64,000 nt of DNA from Cystobasidiopsis lactophilus (taxonomy: Eukaryota; Basidiomycota; Agaricostilbomycetes; Agaricostilbales; Chionosphaeraceae): assembly GCA_001599975.1 (NCBI GenBank), contig BCIO01000001.1, positions 4,771,631-4,835,630 of the forward strand. Reading direction: 5' to 3'. Below, piece by piece: positions 1 through 11,614 of this stretch. A program made the translations under genes and the position numbers. The stretch's first letter is position 1. Every line of letters begins with the position of its first letter. A model generated the notes under the pieces. The model worked only from the letters and a program-made list of their open reading frames with translations, searched no databases and had not been told where the DNA came from.

Positions 1-254
1 GGAGCCCGATGCAGCCATTGCCCCGGTCTCGTCGTTCTAGGCGGTCAAAGCCGTTGCCATTTTTAGTTTCAAGTGGCGATGGTCATGGCGCCAGCATGCC
101 TTGCGGGGTACCAGACCGGCCGGAAGCTGCGTGGGCCGGGTGGAAGGTGGCAGAATCCAAAGCAAGTATAAGCCGCGTCAGCGCATTGAAAGGGCGTTGT
201 AAAAGGTGAAAGAAGCGTTGTAGAAGGTGAAAGAAGCTGAAGATTGGGTCAAGC
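1..254. other. Left edge, no supportable gene
   Basis: This is the 3' flank of the minus-strand F-box-like gene that follows. Short open frames on both strands carry no recognisable domain. A small direct repeat (aaggtgaaagaagc, twice near 201-236) is the only local structure. A gene could start beyond the edge, but nothing here supports one. Confidence 0.5.
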
Positions 255-1450
255 CTACGAGGCCGAAGGTGGAGCGGGTGGCGGATTGGCCATCGCGGCG
301 GGCTTGTATCGCTCGTCCCATCCCTTCGGCTTGGGTCGTTCTGGCCCTCCACATCCCACACCCACCAAATGCCAGTCGCGAATCAGCATGGCGAAAGAGA
401 GGTCGACAGCCGCCATCTCAGACTCGTTCGCCGAAGAGTCAAAATCGGATCCATGGTCGTCGGTTCCTGAGCCATCACACGAGTTGACCCAGCCTGATTT
501 GGATGTGTCAGACCCTCGAGAGATGTCATCCGAGCTTTGAAGGGTATTTTGAGGTGAATCATCGTGAGGCGAATCATGGAGCTCTCGAGAGGCACCTTGG
601 TCGAGTAACCTTGGTCGAGTACCAATAAACCAACGTCCACCTGCTCTGATAGTCAGCGCGTTGGGGTCAAGGCAGATGGTCGCACGAACAGGCAGCGTGA
701 GGGGATTGTACCACGGCTTCATCTCGCGCAAATTGTAAGGCTTCAAAGGGGACAGCAACATCAAGTTGTAGTAGGCCAGCATTTCTCGGACAATCTGATT
801 TGAGATCGGGTGACGCCACTGTCAGAGTGACAGAATGAAGCCATGAGGAGGCCGCTTACTTGCTCGATGCCGCAGAAGTGCTGTTTGCTGAAGTATCGTT
901 CGACGTACTCCCAGTGCTCTTTGGGGTCGCAAAGGAAGAAACAGGGCGGGTCAGACATGGGCAGCCAATCGACGACGAAGCTGTGCTCCCAAGGTTCAAA
1001 GGAATGGCGGAAGCAGCACGGACAGCCTTGGTTGTCCTGGTAGATTTGGCGGTTGACGTAGCAGACGCTGAGCATGGGCCAGATGTCGCAAAAGAGAACC
1101 GAGAAGCTTCCATAATGGGATGGCAAGTTGTAGTTGGGCTTGTACGTGTCCTCTGGGAAGCCATCGCCTTCGTCAGTCGGGTCGAAGCTCGAGTCGTGGA
1201 TCCAGCCGGCATCCTCTTTCAGCGAGCTGACCACATGCTCCTCAATCTCGCTCCACAGCTCCAATGGCAGGCTCATCAGGTTGGTGGACACAGTAGCCTG
1301 GGGATCCACAGCCAGGGTGCCAGCCTTTTCTCGGAGCCTCAGGAGGCGGAAGAAGCGACGCGCCAGTCGGGCCTTGGGCTGCCAACTGGCCTTCCACTGG
1401 CTGCTGGCAGCGATCAGCGCCCACGCGTTGACCTTCTTGTACAGAGCCAT
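255..1450 (-). CDS. F-box-like protein with CPCC motif (paralog of the gene at 5135-6340)
   Basis: Two exons, 860-1450 and 255-794, with a 65-bp intron (donor GTAAGC at 859, acceptor CAG just before 794), give about 376 aa. Near residue 60 is an F-box-like start, SLPLELWSEIEEHV. It is followed by a Cys motif GCPCCFRHSFEPWEHSF and a C-terminal block RDWHLVGVG...KGWDERYKPA. All three blocks recur in order in the gene at 5135-6340, which fixes both the splice and the start: the methionine at 1450 (MALYKKVNAW) aligns with the paralog's N-terminus, although the frame stays open to 1639. F-box proteins normally recruit substrates to SCF ubiquitin ligases. That role is inferred from the short F-box-like match only. 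The rest matches no family I recognise, and the pair looks lineage-specific. Confidence 0.7.
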
Positions 1451-1868
1451 TCGTCGCGCCTTTTCAAGATTTTTGGGTGGCAATTTCTGGTCGCTCGAGA
1501 ACGAGCTGTTTTTGCTCGATGCGATCACTTTATGGTCCGCATGTGTTTTACAGTAACCATGCCAGACCGTCGTTTGGTATACGGACTTCAATGGACCTCT
1601 ATCGAACGTAAATCGTTTTCCGGTCCCGTTAGAGTTCACTCATAAGAATTTTTAAGCCGGGGCTCTTAAGTGGGTCGATGCGGTCCTCTCACTGCTGCTT
1701 TCTCACGTTTGTTTCAGGCTGCAGCCGAAGGAACAGGATTTCTGCTAGCCTGCAAAGGGCTCGGCTTTGGATTAATTAGCATTCGACGCGCAGCGAGCCA
1801 ACGAGGCCTGCCAGATTCCTTCGCTTTGATCTCCAACCCTTACCGCTAGCTGCTGCCAACATCTCAAG
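1451..1868. other. Divergent intergenic region
   Basis: About 420 bp separate the start codons of the minus-strand F-box-like gene (1450) and the plus-strand histidine kinase (1869), so both promoters must lie here or within the genes. No clear TATA box was identified and no RNA gene was seen. Confidence 0.4.
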
Positions 1869-4610
1869 ATGGATGCTGGCAAGGCTGGCGCCAATGGCAG
1901 CAGCCCAGCCAACACGGCCAGCCTCGACGTCCTCCACGCCGCCTTGGCCTCGATGGCCAATTTGCCCATGCTCGTCCTCGACCATGCCGACAACATCATC
2001 TCGTCCAACTTTGCCGGCCTGACAGGCGATCTGCATGCGCTCAAGCACAAAGCGCTGCTCAATCCGGACGTCAATTTCATTTTGGCCGGCCAGCTCCGCC
2101 TATCGGTCCACCGCACACCGTGGCAAACCCCTGATGGCGCTTGTGGCACCACCGTTTATTGCATGGCCACCGAGGACCGGCTGTACCCCATCAGCGAGCC
2201 ACATAGTGGGTATTCAGAGGATGAACCGGCCGACGCGGAGTCGTCGGAAAAGCGAATGCAGGAGATCACCCCAGAAGACGAACACGCTCGGGTCATGGCT
2301 GAGGTGCGCTTCCATCTCTCTCGAACGTCTCTTGGTTTTGTCGTCGCTCAAGCTGAGCCGACGCGCCGGAGCAGACCCAAATCATGCACACCTTGATGGA
2401 GGCTATCCCCGCCGCCGTGCTGGTAGTGGACAACACTGGGCGCGTAACCTTCCACTCCAAGACCATGAGCCAATGTTATGGTGTGAAGCGTCCAAAAAAG
2501 CACAAAGGTGGCCGCCTCGCTCATCCGATCATTTTCGTAGGCGACAACCAAGAATCCGAGACCTGGGACAGCGTGGCCCGGCTGGCCGAGTCGTCACACA
2601 AAGCCTACGAGGCCGCTGGCATCATCTACGCCAAGGCCGACTACCCGCTCATGCGCGCGCTCAAGGACGGCAAGACCGTCAGGGGCGAGCCCACCAAAAT
2701 CATGCGGAGCTCAGGCGAAGAGGGGACCTTGCGGATCTCGGCTGCTCCGATATACGACTCGCAGGGAAACGTCGCAAGGGCGGTGGCCATGCTCGAGGAC
2801 GTCAGCGCCTCGACCAAGATGGAGCACGACCTGCAGGTCCTTCAGGACGAGCAGGAGGAGTCCCGCCTCATTCGGCAGAAAAGCAACTTTGTGAGCTGAG
2901 ACGGCCTGCTTGGGGTTCCTCAAAGCTCATCTCCCCCCTACGCAGATCGCCACGACGGCACACGAAATCAAGGTGCGCATCATGGCGCTTGTTTGATCTC
3001 CCGGCCGCAATTTTGACCATAACCTTTCAGACTCCTTTGAACGGCATCTTGGGCTGCAGCGAATTGCTACTAGCGACGGAGCTCCAGGAAGACCAGCGAG
3101 AGCTAGCGCAATTCTTGGTGGACGCGTCGCTCAGGCTCAAGAAGATCGTTCATGTGAGCTTGTCGCTTCACCTACAGTCCTGACTGCAACGTGCCACACA
3201 GACCTTCTTGGACTTCTCAAAGCTCGATGCGGACAAGATGACCCTGGAGGAAACGAAGCTTTCGCTTTTGGTATTGCTCCGCGAAATATCCAAAAACTAT
3301 ACAGCGGTATCGGAAAAGCTGGGGGTGCACGTCAATCTGCAGGTGGCCGACAGGGTTCCGCCTTGGGTGCACGCCGATGCGATTCGCCTTACTCAAATCC
3401 TCAACAACCTGTGAGCGCTTTTCGTTTGTTCTGACGGTTCTAATGAATGAACTTGTTCGCAGCATAGACAACTCTCTAAAGTTCTCCGAGGCTGGCAGCG
3501 CGATTGAGATCAGTTGCGACTTAGACGGCCCCTCTACAGAGGAGGATCCCACACCTGCCAACTGTCTCATCACGGTCAAGGATGGCGGCATCGGCATCAG
3601 CGCAGAGGCAGCTCTGCGCATCTTTGAACCTTTCGTTCAAGCTGACCCTAGCACTTCTCGCATTTATGGTGGCTCTGGCCTCGGTTTGGCTATCAGCCGA
3701 GACCTGGCTCGCTTGATGGGCGGTCAGTTGTCAATTACAATTTCTCTCATCTCTTGCCGCGGCTCAAGAGCTTTCAATGCAGGCGACCTCCGCCATGTGC
3801 CACAGAGCGAGAAAGGCACCCTCATGGAGCTGTCTTTCCCTATCATGGCAACCTCACCTGATCGACCGTCTTCCCCGCTCAGGCTGAACACTTTCGAGCG
3901 CGAGGCAGCAAAGGTGCCGGATACGCCCCTGACCGTCCTTGTGGCTGAAGACGACCGCGTCAACTCTGCCATCGTCCAAAGGCTTCTACAGCAGCAGGGG
4001 CACCGTCCGCTGATGACGACCAAGTGCGCTTCTTCATCAGGCGGTGTGATATCTGCTGACCTTTCTCTCTTCAGTGGTCGCCAAGCTTTCGAGATGTACA
4101 AGCAGCACCACGATACGATTGACTTGGTCCTCATGGATTGTGTGTTGCCTGCTTTCTGCTTTCGAGAGTGCGCTGGGCTGACTTTCTCCCAGGCATGATG
4201 CCCACCATGGACGGCTACGAAAGCACAATCCTGATCAGAGAGTTTGAGGCGGACGCCAACCTTCCGCGCAAGCACGTGGTGGCAACAACGGCGAACACGT
4301 AGGTCTCGTTTCATCCTTCTATCATCGTTTTCTTGTTGACTCAGTTTTGGCATACAGGACGGAGCACGATGTAAGCTTTAAGCAAGGCCCACTGAGTCTC
4401 CATGCTCAGGTTCGCGTTTCGATCAGCGTGCTGGATGTTTGAAGGCTGGCATGGACAGCTTTTTAGGTTCGTGGCTTCACACTTGGGGCGTCCTCGCGCT
4501 CAACTGGCTGTCCATGAGCAGGGAAACCATTCTCAGGAAAGGACCTGTACTCCAAGATCAATGATGTTGTACTATCGACTGCTGTTAATGGTCTGGGGTT
4601 AGAAGGGTAA
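1869..4610 (+). CDS. Soluble hybrid histidine kinase (PAS-HisKA-HATPase-REC)
   Basis: Eleven exons were resolved: 1869-2303, 2375-2890, 2946-2972, 3031-3153, 3202-3410, 3463-4023, 4075-4139, 4193-4298, 4358-4370, 4427-4466 and 4522-4610, giving about 727 aa. A PAS-like region (about 146-300, VLVVDNTGRVTFHS) precedes the H-box TAHEIKTPLNG with phospho-acceptor His ~323. The ATPase N-box (LIDNSLKF), D-box (VKDGGIGIS) and G-box (YGGSGLGLAI) follow. The receiver domain has the acidic pair D600/D601 (VAEDD), phospho-acceptor D645 (VLMDCMMPTMDG) and K700 (LGKPF). No membrane segment is visible, so the sensor is probably cytosolic. It should autophosphorylate and pass phosphate through its REC to an Hpt protein (Ypd1-type). 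The H-box His sits in a 27-nt exon and part of REC in a 13-nt exon. An extra in-frame intron between the G-box and REC cannot be excluded. Confidence 0.88.
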
Positions 4611-5134
4611 TGGGAGGGGTGTTTCGCGGGGGTGGCTTCGGGTTTTGTCGTGCTTCCCATTGTATTTCGCCTCTGAATCCGTCTTCATACATACAATAGC
4701 ATCTCTTATATCCTTTTGGAATCAAGAGCGTTTTCCATCGTTTCCTATCTTTCAAGCAAGCCCAATCACTCCGGGTGTCGTTTTATGATATAGGTGGCAA
4801 CAGAACTAAAAAGGTATCACAGCCTACAGAAGCAGGCATGGAAGGGGAACGCCAATCATGTGCGCCACATTGAAGTTCAAAGCCACCCTAGTTACTGTCA
4901 GCGATGTCCCCCGATGGGGCAACGACAATAGGTATGAAGTTCGAGAAATGAGATAGAGCCGGGCGTAGAAGGCTCTCTTCCTGTTTGGCAGATGCAGACC
5001 TTCATGACGAGACCGACAGCCACTCATCGGGCGAGAGGCAGCTTACTCGGCACGAAGAGAGCAAATGGTCGCCCCGTTTGCTGGGTTCGAGACTCTGTGA
5101 TGATCACCGCCGACGCTGAAGACCAATGGTAGAA
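4611..5134. other. Convergent 3' intergenic region
   Basis: This stretch lies between the stop codons of the histidine kinase (plus) and the second F-box-like gene (minus). It should hold both 3' UTRs and polyadenylation sites. It is locally A/T-richer than the coding DNA. No gene, repeat or RNA was recognised. Confidence 0.5.
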
Positions 5135-6340
5135 CTAGGAGCTGATGTTGGTCCTGCGTAAGGCGGATGTGATGCGACTGACGGGGCCCCAGAGAGATGA
5201 TCGCTTAGCCGGTGGAAAGCGCTTGTCCCAATTTGCAGGCTTCTTAGGCTCCACTTGAGGTTTTGCGGCGACGAGGAGGGTCCAGTCCCGCATCAAAGTA
5301 GCTGCGTTGGTGTTGAAGCGCCGAGCTTGATGGAAATGCATCTTGGGCAGCTGCGCTTGTAGCCACCTGAGCGAGAACTGCTGCTCGTCTTCCTTCGCGT
5401 GATCCCACACGACGTCATTATTCGGATCGTCAGGCCGATAGAGCTCCTCGAAGTCCATGAATCTGGCGTGGAGGCTGTCCGCGTTATACCGCTCGCTGAT
5501 GCGCGCCTGCAAAGGCCGCCCGTGAGGATGGGCAACGACAGGAGGCGAGAAGATCTGACGTACGGTCAGGAGTAGAGGGTTATGCCACAGAGGGTGCTCT
5601 TGCTTGCCAGCGAGCTGCGCATCATCGGAGTCCAGCTCGAGCCCATAAAAGTGCAGCAGTCCGGCGATTTTCTGGCTCCGTGAACCCTGAGGACCCGCTT
5701 GGACACAAAGGACAACGTGGACTCCGCCCACCTTCTGGTCCTCCTCGTAGGCAGGACTCCTGAAGAATTGGGCGGCGTCGCTCCAATGCTGGGCCGCCGA
5801 GCAGACGCCCCTCCTGCAGTCGACCTCCGGCAGCGGCCTCCACTCCACTTCAAACCCGTGTTCGGTGCTCTCAGAGCTGTACGGGAAGCAACACGGGCAG
5901 CCTTCCTGGCGTTGGCGATTCATCAGGGTTAAGAGGTAAGAGGCCGGGAAGACGGAGGTGAAGACCTCGATGTAGAGGGCCCTCCAGGCAGAGTAGTGTG
6001 CCGTGGGGTTGAAGTTAGGGCTGTCGTCGCGCCCGCCGCCGCGCTTGACAATGGCGCCTTCGACCGCCGGGTCAAAGTCGTCCAGCTGCCACTCGCCCTC
6101 CGCCGCCAAATCACTTTGCACCAGCTGGACGATGTCGCGCAGCAGCTCTGACGGCAGGCTGGACAAGTGGGCGGCCTTGTTGATGCCCGGCTCGAGTTCC
6201 AGCGTGCCATTGTCCCGGCGGTGGAGCAGCAGATTGAAGAACATGGCTATGTCGTCGGCTGGGCGCATCCAGCTCGCGTGCCACCGGCGAGCACAGACGA
6301 TCAAGGACCAGAGGTTGACATCCTCGGAGCAGATCCCCAT
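5135..6340 (-). CDS. F-box-like protein with CPCC motif (paralog of the gene at 255-1450)
   Basis: A single open frame of 401 aa on the minus strand. N-terminal LSSLPSELLRDIVQLV resembles an F-box first helix. The Cys block EGCPCCFPYSSESTEHGFEV and the C-terminal block LMRDWTLLV...ANWDKRFPPA match the paralog at 255-1450 in order and spacing, whereas the middle is poorly conserved. No intron is needed, while the paralog has one. The region 3' of the CPCC block is longer here (about residues 190-330). The start at 6340 lies 225 bp from the divergent Nvj2-like gene, so the two probably share a promoter region. Function is unknown beyond a possible SCF adaptor role. Confidence 0.72.
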   Translation of the reverse strand: MGICSEDVNLWSLIVCARRWHASWMRPADDIAMFFNLLLHRRDNGTLELEPGINKAAHLSSLPSELLRDIVQLVQSDLAAEGEWQLDDFDPAVEGAIVKRGGGRDDSPNFNPTAHYSAWRALYIEVFTSVFPASYLLTLMNRQRQEGCPCCFPYSSESTEHGFEVEWRPLPEVDCRRGVCSAAQHWSDAAQFFRSPAYEEDQKVGGVHVVLCVQAGPQGSRSQKIAGLLHFYGLELDSDDAQLAGKQEHPLWHNPLLLTVRQIFSPPVVAHPHGRPLQARISERYNADSLHARFMDFEELYRPDDPNNDVVWDHAKEDEQQFSLRWLQAQLPKMHFHQARRFNTNAATLMRDWTLLVAAKPQVEPKKPANWDKRFPPAKRSSLWGPVSRITSALRRTNISS

Positions 6341-6565
6341 GGCGGTCTCTTAGTCGGCATCAAACAATACAGCTGGCCAGGACTGGGTCACTCATCGCCA
6401 AGCCAGCCCCTTCTGCCAGCCAGTTGGTTACCGCGGCCTCACAACAGCCTATACACAAGTACCGAAGCCCAAGAGAAAGTGGAGCGCGACCAGGAGCCGC
6501 GAGATGCAGCAAATAACAAAGTGACGTCCAGAAGCTTGTGCTCGTTGGAGAGGAACCAGCAGAGA
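6341..6565. promoter_or_regulatory. Putative bidirectional promoter
   Basis: The start codons of the F-box-like gene (minus, 6340) and the Nvj2-like gene (plus, 6566) are only 225 bp apart, so the two divergent transcripts must initiate within this spacer. No discrete motif was identified; the call rests on gene arrangement. Confidence 0.4.
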
Positions 6566-9500
6566 ATGGGCCTCGCCTGGCTCTCGCTGGTGCTGCTCTC
6601 ATGGTTCTGCACGCTGCTGTTCGTGCCTGTCCCCTAGCAGCCAAGTGATGACTGGTGCTCAAGTACTCGGACAAGAACAGGGGATTCGCTGTCCTGGCAG
6701 CTGCCATCTGGCTTCTTTGGGTCCTCCACTTCGCCACGGCCCAGTCCCAGCCGGCTGCCACCCCGCTGCCCAAGCCAATCAATGTCCAGCAGCACCAGCA
6801 GGACGCTAGCCGGACCGTCAAGTCGGGCTGGCTCACCGTCAGGCGCACCTTCGAGCCATTGCCGCCCGAGGGCTACTCCTCCCTGCTCACCACCTCGTAC
6901 AAGTCGTTCATGGACAGCCGGTCCAAGGACCCGGCTCGCAAGAGGCCAAAGGACGAGTTCTGGGCCGTGCTCAAGCAAGGCAACGTGCTCTACCTCCACG
7001 ACGCCGACCCGCTCTCGCCGGGCGTCGTCAACACCAACTGCCTGGTGGCCATCGACCTGGGCGACTTTGAGACGGTCATCTACCCGCTGGACGAGGACGC
7101 GAAGGACGGCGAGGTGTGGATGAAGAAAACCATGGTCGTGCTCCAGTCCCGCTCCTCCCCAACCATGCTGCACAACTCTTGCCTCGCCGGCGTGACCGAC
7201 AACCTGGAAGCGTCCGACCTGCCCTGGTTCTTCTCCCCGAAAACCAACTACGAAAAGGAAGACTGGTACCACGCCCTGCTCTCCTGCACCAACCCGGACA
7301 CGGCCTCGTTCTCCAAGATGTTCGACCAGCAGGACATGGCCGCCTTGGTCGACAACCTGGACTCGAACCCGGACTCCATCTCCGTCCGATGGTTCAACGC
7401 CATGTTCGGCCGCCTGTTCTTGTCCGTCTACAAGACCGAGCAGCTCGAGGCCTACATCGTCGGCCGCATCGTGCGCAAAATCAGCCGGGTCAAGAAGCCG
7501 CCCTTCCTCACCTCCGTTCGGGTTCGAGAGGTCAACATGGGCACCAGGGCGCCCGTGTTCTCAAAGCCCATGCTCAAGGATTTGACGGTGGAGGGGGAGG
7601 CGTGCGCCGAGGCCAACGTCAAGTACACTGGCGAGGTCAGGATCACGATCGAGACCCAGGTGCAGAGCAAGATCATGGGCAAGATCAGGAAGCTGGACGT
7701 CGTGTTTGCCATCGTCCTCAAGGACTTGGATGGGACCATGGTCTTTAAGATCAAGAAGCCGCCGTCCAACCGGCTTTGGTTCGGGTGCGCTTCGCCCCTT
7801 TACCCAATCAGCTTTCTTGGCGCTGATGTGAGGCCTTGTTCGTTGGCGCACAGGTTCACTCTGCCACCTAAGATGGACTTGGCCATCATCCCGGAAGTCT
7901 CTGGGCGCTCTTGGAACTACTCGCCTATCACAGCCGCTTTGGCGTCTAAGATCAGAGAAACTGTTCGTCCTGCTTCTCCCCTTGCTCCAGTGTGGACCAT
8001 CTTGATAGGTCGCACGAACAGCTCATCGAGTCGATGGTGGCACCCAACCTCGATGACATTGCCTTCTTCGACACGTCTGAGCAGGTGCTCCGAGCGGGTA
8101 TATTTGACGAGGCATTTAGAAAATACGACGAGCTAGCGACGGCCAAGCCAGATCCGGCCTTGGAAGCCGACGCGGATGTGCCGGAGGGCACCATGGCCGA
8201 CCCGGTCCTCAACGAGGACGTGACCGAGTCTGGCTTGCGGAAGCGGATCAACAACAACGGAGCGCAAGAGGCGGACGCCATCTCCATCTCCCGCGCCTCG
8301 ACGGTTTCGGAGGATTTCACCAAGAAGCACGCCAAGACCATGTCCTGGAAGAACCTCTGGTCCTCGTCCTCCTCTGTCAACTTGCCTTCTCCCGCCGAGT
8401 CGCTTCGATCCACACCAGAGCCACAGCAACCAAAACGACAAGACTCGACCTCCTCTTCCGTCCGCTCCTTGCCACTGACCATGCCGCCGTTGACCGGCGG
8501 AGAGGACGCCAGCCGGGCCGCTTCGTCGCTTTACAAGGTGCTGGAGAAGAACGAGCTCTCCAGGAAAACGTCTTCGTCCTCTTCCACCGGCCCTTCGCCG
8601 GCCCCTTCTATCAAAGAGGATGTCGAGCCTCCCACGTTCGCCGTCCAGGCACCTTCGCCTTCGACGGAAGAAACGCCACGCTTGCCCTTTGCGATTGCAA
8701 ACGAACCATTAGCTGCAGATCAAGCGTCGATAACGTCCTCCGCCACTTCCGAACTGGTCGACTCGCCTCGCCCAAAATCTCGCGACGTCTCCCCTTCGAG
8801 AGCCAGCCTGGCGACAGGCACTCCGCCCCTCATGGCCTCTCCTTCCACCTCGCCTTCCCAAAGCAAGCCCTACTTCCCACCGCCGCCGAAACGCAGTCCC
8901 GAAGTTCCTCGCCGCGCTTCCCCCGCTCCTTCCACCGCTACCACTTCTTCTACCTTCAGCTCCAACTCACCTTCACGGGGCGAAGGCGTCCTGAGCAATG
9001 CGTTCAACACTCTAAAAAGGCAAAACTTTGACAAGCAAAACATCATGAACAAGGTGTCCGAGGTCTCCAAGCGCTGGGGCAAGAAGAGCGATCCACCGCC
9101 GGGCGAGGAGGTGCCGGACGAAGTCCGGGATGCGGTGCTTGGCGTTGGTTTAGGAGGCGATAGGATGTCGTATCGAGACTATCGGGCTATGAAGGATCAG
9201 GAGGAAGAGGAGCAGCACCAACAACGCCCTCATCGAGCCTCGATCTCGTCTTCTGGCCAACTCAACCCATCCGCTGCCCAGCCCACCACATCCCTCTCCG
9301 ATGCTGCTTTTGCTTACAAGGCAGCCCCAACGATGGCCATACCCGGCATTTCAGATCCAACGCACCGAGGAGGTCTAGGCTCAGAAGGGAAGGTGGAACT
9401 CAACCCCCTCCGGCCAGGCGATGAACCGCCGCCTTCCACTACTCGCATCCTACCCTCCATTATCCAGCGCAAGACCTCGGTCTCACAGACGGACCAGCCC

Positions 9501-9929
9501 GCCAATGCCATCCGAAGAGTGCCGCCGCCATTCTTCAGCAAGGTTCCTCGCCCATCCCCTCCTGCGATGGAGTCTGTCCCTTCAAGCTCAGAAGGGGCTG
9601 TAAAGGGCCCCGAAATGGCCAAAGGGCCTCTCGAAGAGTCTCAGCGGCCCGAGCCGTCGCCGGTAGCTGAGATTGCGCCTACCATTCTGCCATCAGCAGC
9701 GACCGAGCAGCCAAATGGTGATCAACAGCCTTCTCTTGCACCTTTGCCGCCCACCTCTCTCCAAGAGCCGACTCACAACGTGTCCGCGTCGGTCGAAGAA
9801 CAGCACACCGAGGTGCTGCAAACGACCAGGCCTGAACCTCATCCAGAACCGCCACAATCAGAGCCAGCTCCTGCTTTGGCACACGATAAGATAGACGATG
9901 AAGTGGACGACGAAGCTTGGGGTGTCTGA
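6566..9929 (+). CDS. NVJ2: Nvj2/TEX2-like PH-SMP lipid-transfer protein
   Basis: Proposed exons are 6566-6622, about 6664 or 6676-7784, 7854-7962 and 8022-9929 (roughly 1,070 aa). The N-terminus is hydrophobic (MGLAWLSLVLLSWFC, then FAVLAAAIWLLWVLHFA), as in ER-anchored SMP proteins. A PH-like region (SGWLTVRRTFEPL, FWAVLKQGNVLYLHD) is followed by an SMP domain, from about WFNAMFGRLFLSVYKTE to IRETLIESMVAPNLDD. SMP domains form a lipid-binding groove, and Nvj2 and TEX2 act at ER-organelle contact sites. The C-terminal ~600 residues are Ser/Pro/Glu-rich and disordered, longer than the yeast tail. The last intron was placed so that the SMP end reads through into the conserved VAPNLDD; a different pair of sites would insert or remove about ten residues. 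The first exon is the least certain part. Confidence 0.8.
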
Positions 9930-10527
9930 ACGGGGCTTCTAGTGTATGATCTTGGTGGCCCATCGCCGAGACTTGTAAATCATTTTCATGCAGCACGCGT
10001 ACATCGTCCTTCCGCACCTTTATACCGATCGTTGCAACCGTGAGCAATGAGTTGTAGAGCGCCGCCAGGTTGGAGCGCTGCCAGGCGAGGCGCGTGCCGA
10101 CAAACGCTGGGCCTTGCAGTTTGCTCCAAGTTGGCCAGCTAGTGCTCACTTTGACTGTTGCCTCGGTTCAGATCACGTCAAACCTGCCGAGTCGTTTTAT
10201 TTCTGAGAGTCAGGCAAGCTTCAGCCGGCGCCGGACGCCGTGACACGAGCCAGTTTTGCCACCATTTCCGTTGGAAGTTGGTCTGCTGAGGGCCGTTGAT
10301 TCACCTTTCATGGCCTCTTGAACCTTGTTGCCCTGCACGTTCTTGATAGTGTCTTATCACTCCGTCGCCTTTTTTGGCCTTTGTTCTGCTACCATCGCCC
10401 ATCCCGAAGCTCGAGCTCCCTTCATCTTGAAAGCTCCTGCCGGTTGCCTGCCCTTTGCTTGCTCTCGCATAAAACTTCCGATTCGAAGCTATTCCAGCAA
10501 ACCCTCTACAAAAACCATCGACCAACG
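9930..10527. other. Intergenic region
   Basis: About 600 bp lie between two plus-strand genes. Pyrimidine-rich stretches occur just upstream of the next start codon (for example near 10361-10385), common in fungal promoters. Short open frames have no coding character and no RNA gene was seen. Confidence 0.45.
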
Positions 10528-11430
10528 ATGGCAACCTGCGAAGTTCTCTCGTCCAGCTATCCAGGCGAATCTCAACTCCTCCTCCGCTACGCTCCTGTAA
10601 GCCAGCCTCTCACTTCTGAGGCCCTGATGACCGAGTTCTCACAACGGTGGCAGATCCAGAGCTTCAAGGAGGCGCAACGGCCGTCTCATCCTCGAGCCGT
10701 TCATGATCACCTGTCAGACCTGCAAGCTGCCTTGGCCCTCAAGCAAGCTCAAACTCGTCGGATAGACATTGGTCTCGTGCGTCTACTAATATGAGGCCGC
10801 TCAATCGGTTCTGACATTTCACTGACCTCCAGGGTGTTGCTATCAACACCAATGGCTCCTCTACCTTTCGGCCCGCTTCTCCCGCTTCGAAATGCGAGGA
10901 CAACTGTTCAGAGTTCACTGTCACGGTCAAAAGCGTCCAGTGAGCCCCCTAATTTTCAGCGCATGTGCGAAACCCGACTCAATGACGCCGCTTTCCGCAG
11001 GTCGGGTACTCCTCCCACCTACACAAAGATGCCATGGGCCCCATTGCTAGATGGACTGCCAAAGCGAAAGGCCGATCGTCTGATGCGGTCTCCAAACCGC
11101 GCTCGGCCAATGGTGGCTCTCACCAGCGTTGAGGCTCCACCGCCCGAAGCGAGCGTTTACTACTGGCGCCCACCCCCAGCTTGGCCCAGAAAGCATTCAC
11201 CTCGAGAGGTCTTTCACTTACACGACTGGCTCGAGTCGTTTGCCATCGTCAACGGCATCGTCGACGACCCTCCCCCTCTCTTTCCCGCCGCCACCCGGTG
11301 GTGCATGCGGGCCAATGCCAGCGCCCAGCAGCTGACGACGTGGTGCTTCGACAAGCTGTACGACCAGTGTCACGAGGTGCCAATGGACGCTCCAGAGGAC
11401 GAGCCAGAAGCGGGCAGGCGGGAGGAGTGA
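10528..11430 (+). CDS. Hypothetical protein, three exons
   Basis: Exons 10528-10776, 10833-10939 and 11001-11430 join in frame to about 261 aa, with standard donors (GTGCGT, GTGAGC) and CAG acceptors. The protein has no signal peptide or membrane segment. The N-terminal half is Ser/Gln-rich. The C-terminal part (REVFHLHDWLESFAIVNG, then RWCMRANASAQQLTTWCFDK) looks folded, and the tail is acidic. No family was recognised. The gene is convergent with LRP1, with only 184 bp between stop codons. Confidence 0.6.
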
Positions 11431-11614
11431 GAAGCAAACGAGGAGCTCGAGGCCGGCTTCCTTCAGGTCGGCGCTCGCGAGGAAGAGGTTTTAGACAGTA
11501 ATACAAGAAATAGAGACTTAGAGGGCGAAGACTGGAAGCATCGCCGCAAATTCTTAGAATGGCAGATAATCTTGTAGTCCGGCATCGAAAGCATTGCAAA
11601 GTGAACGCATCAAT

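Noticed and set aside
860-1645. Plus-strand open frame of 261 codons over the first F-box-like gene
   Set aside because: The minus strand is conserved with the paralog at 5135-6340 in three blocks; the plus frame has no counterpart there.
3727-3782. Extra intron in the kinase after LMGG
   Set aside because: The frame stays open across the stretch and no donor-acceptor pair clearly improves the match, so it was kept as coding with a note of doubt.
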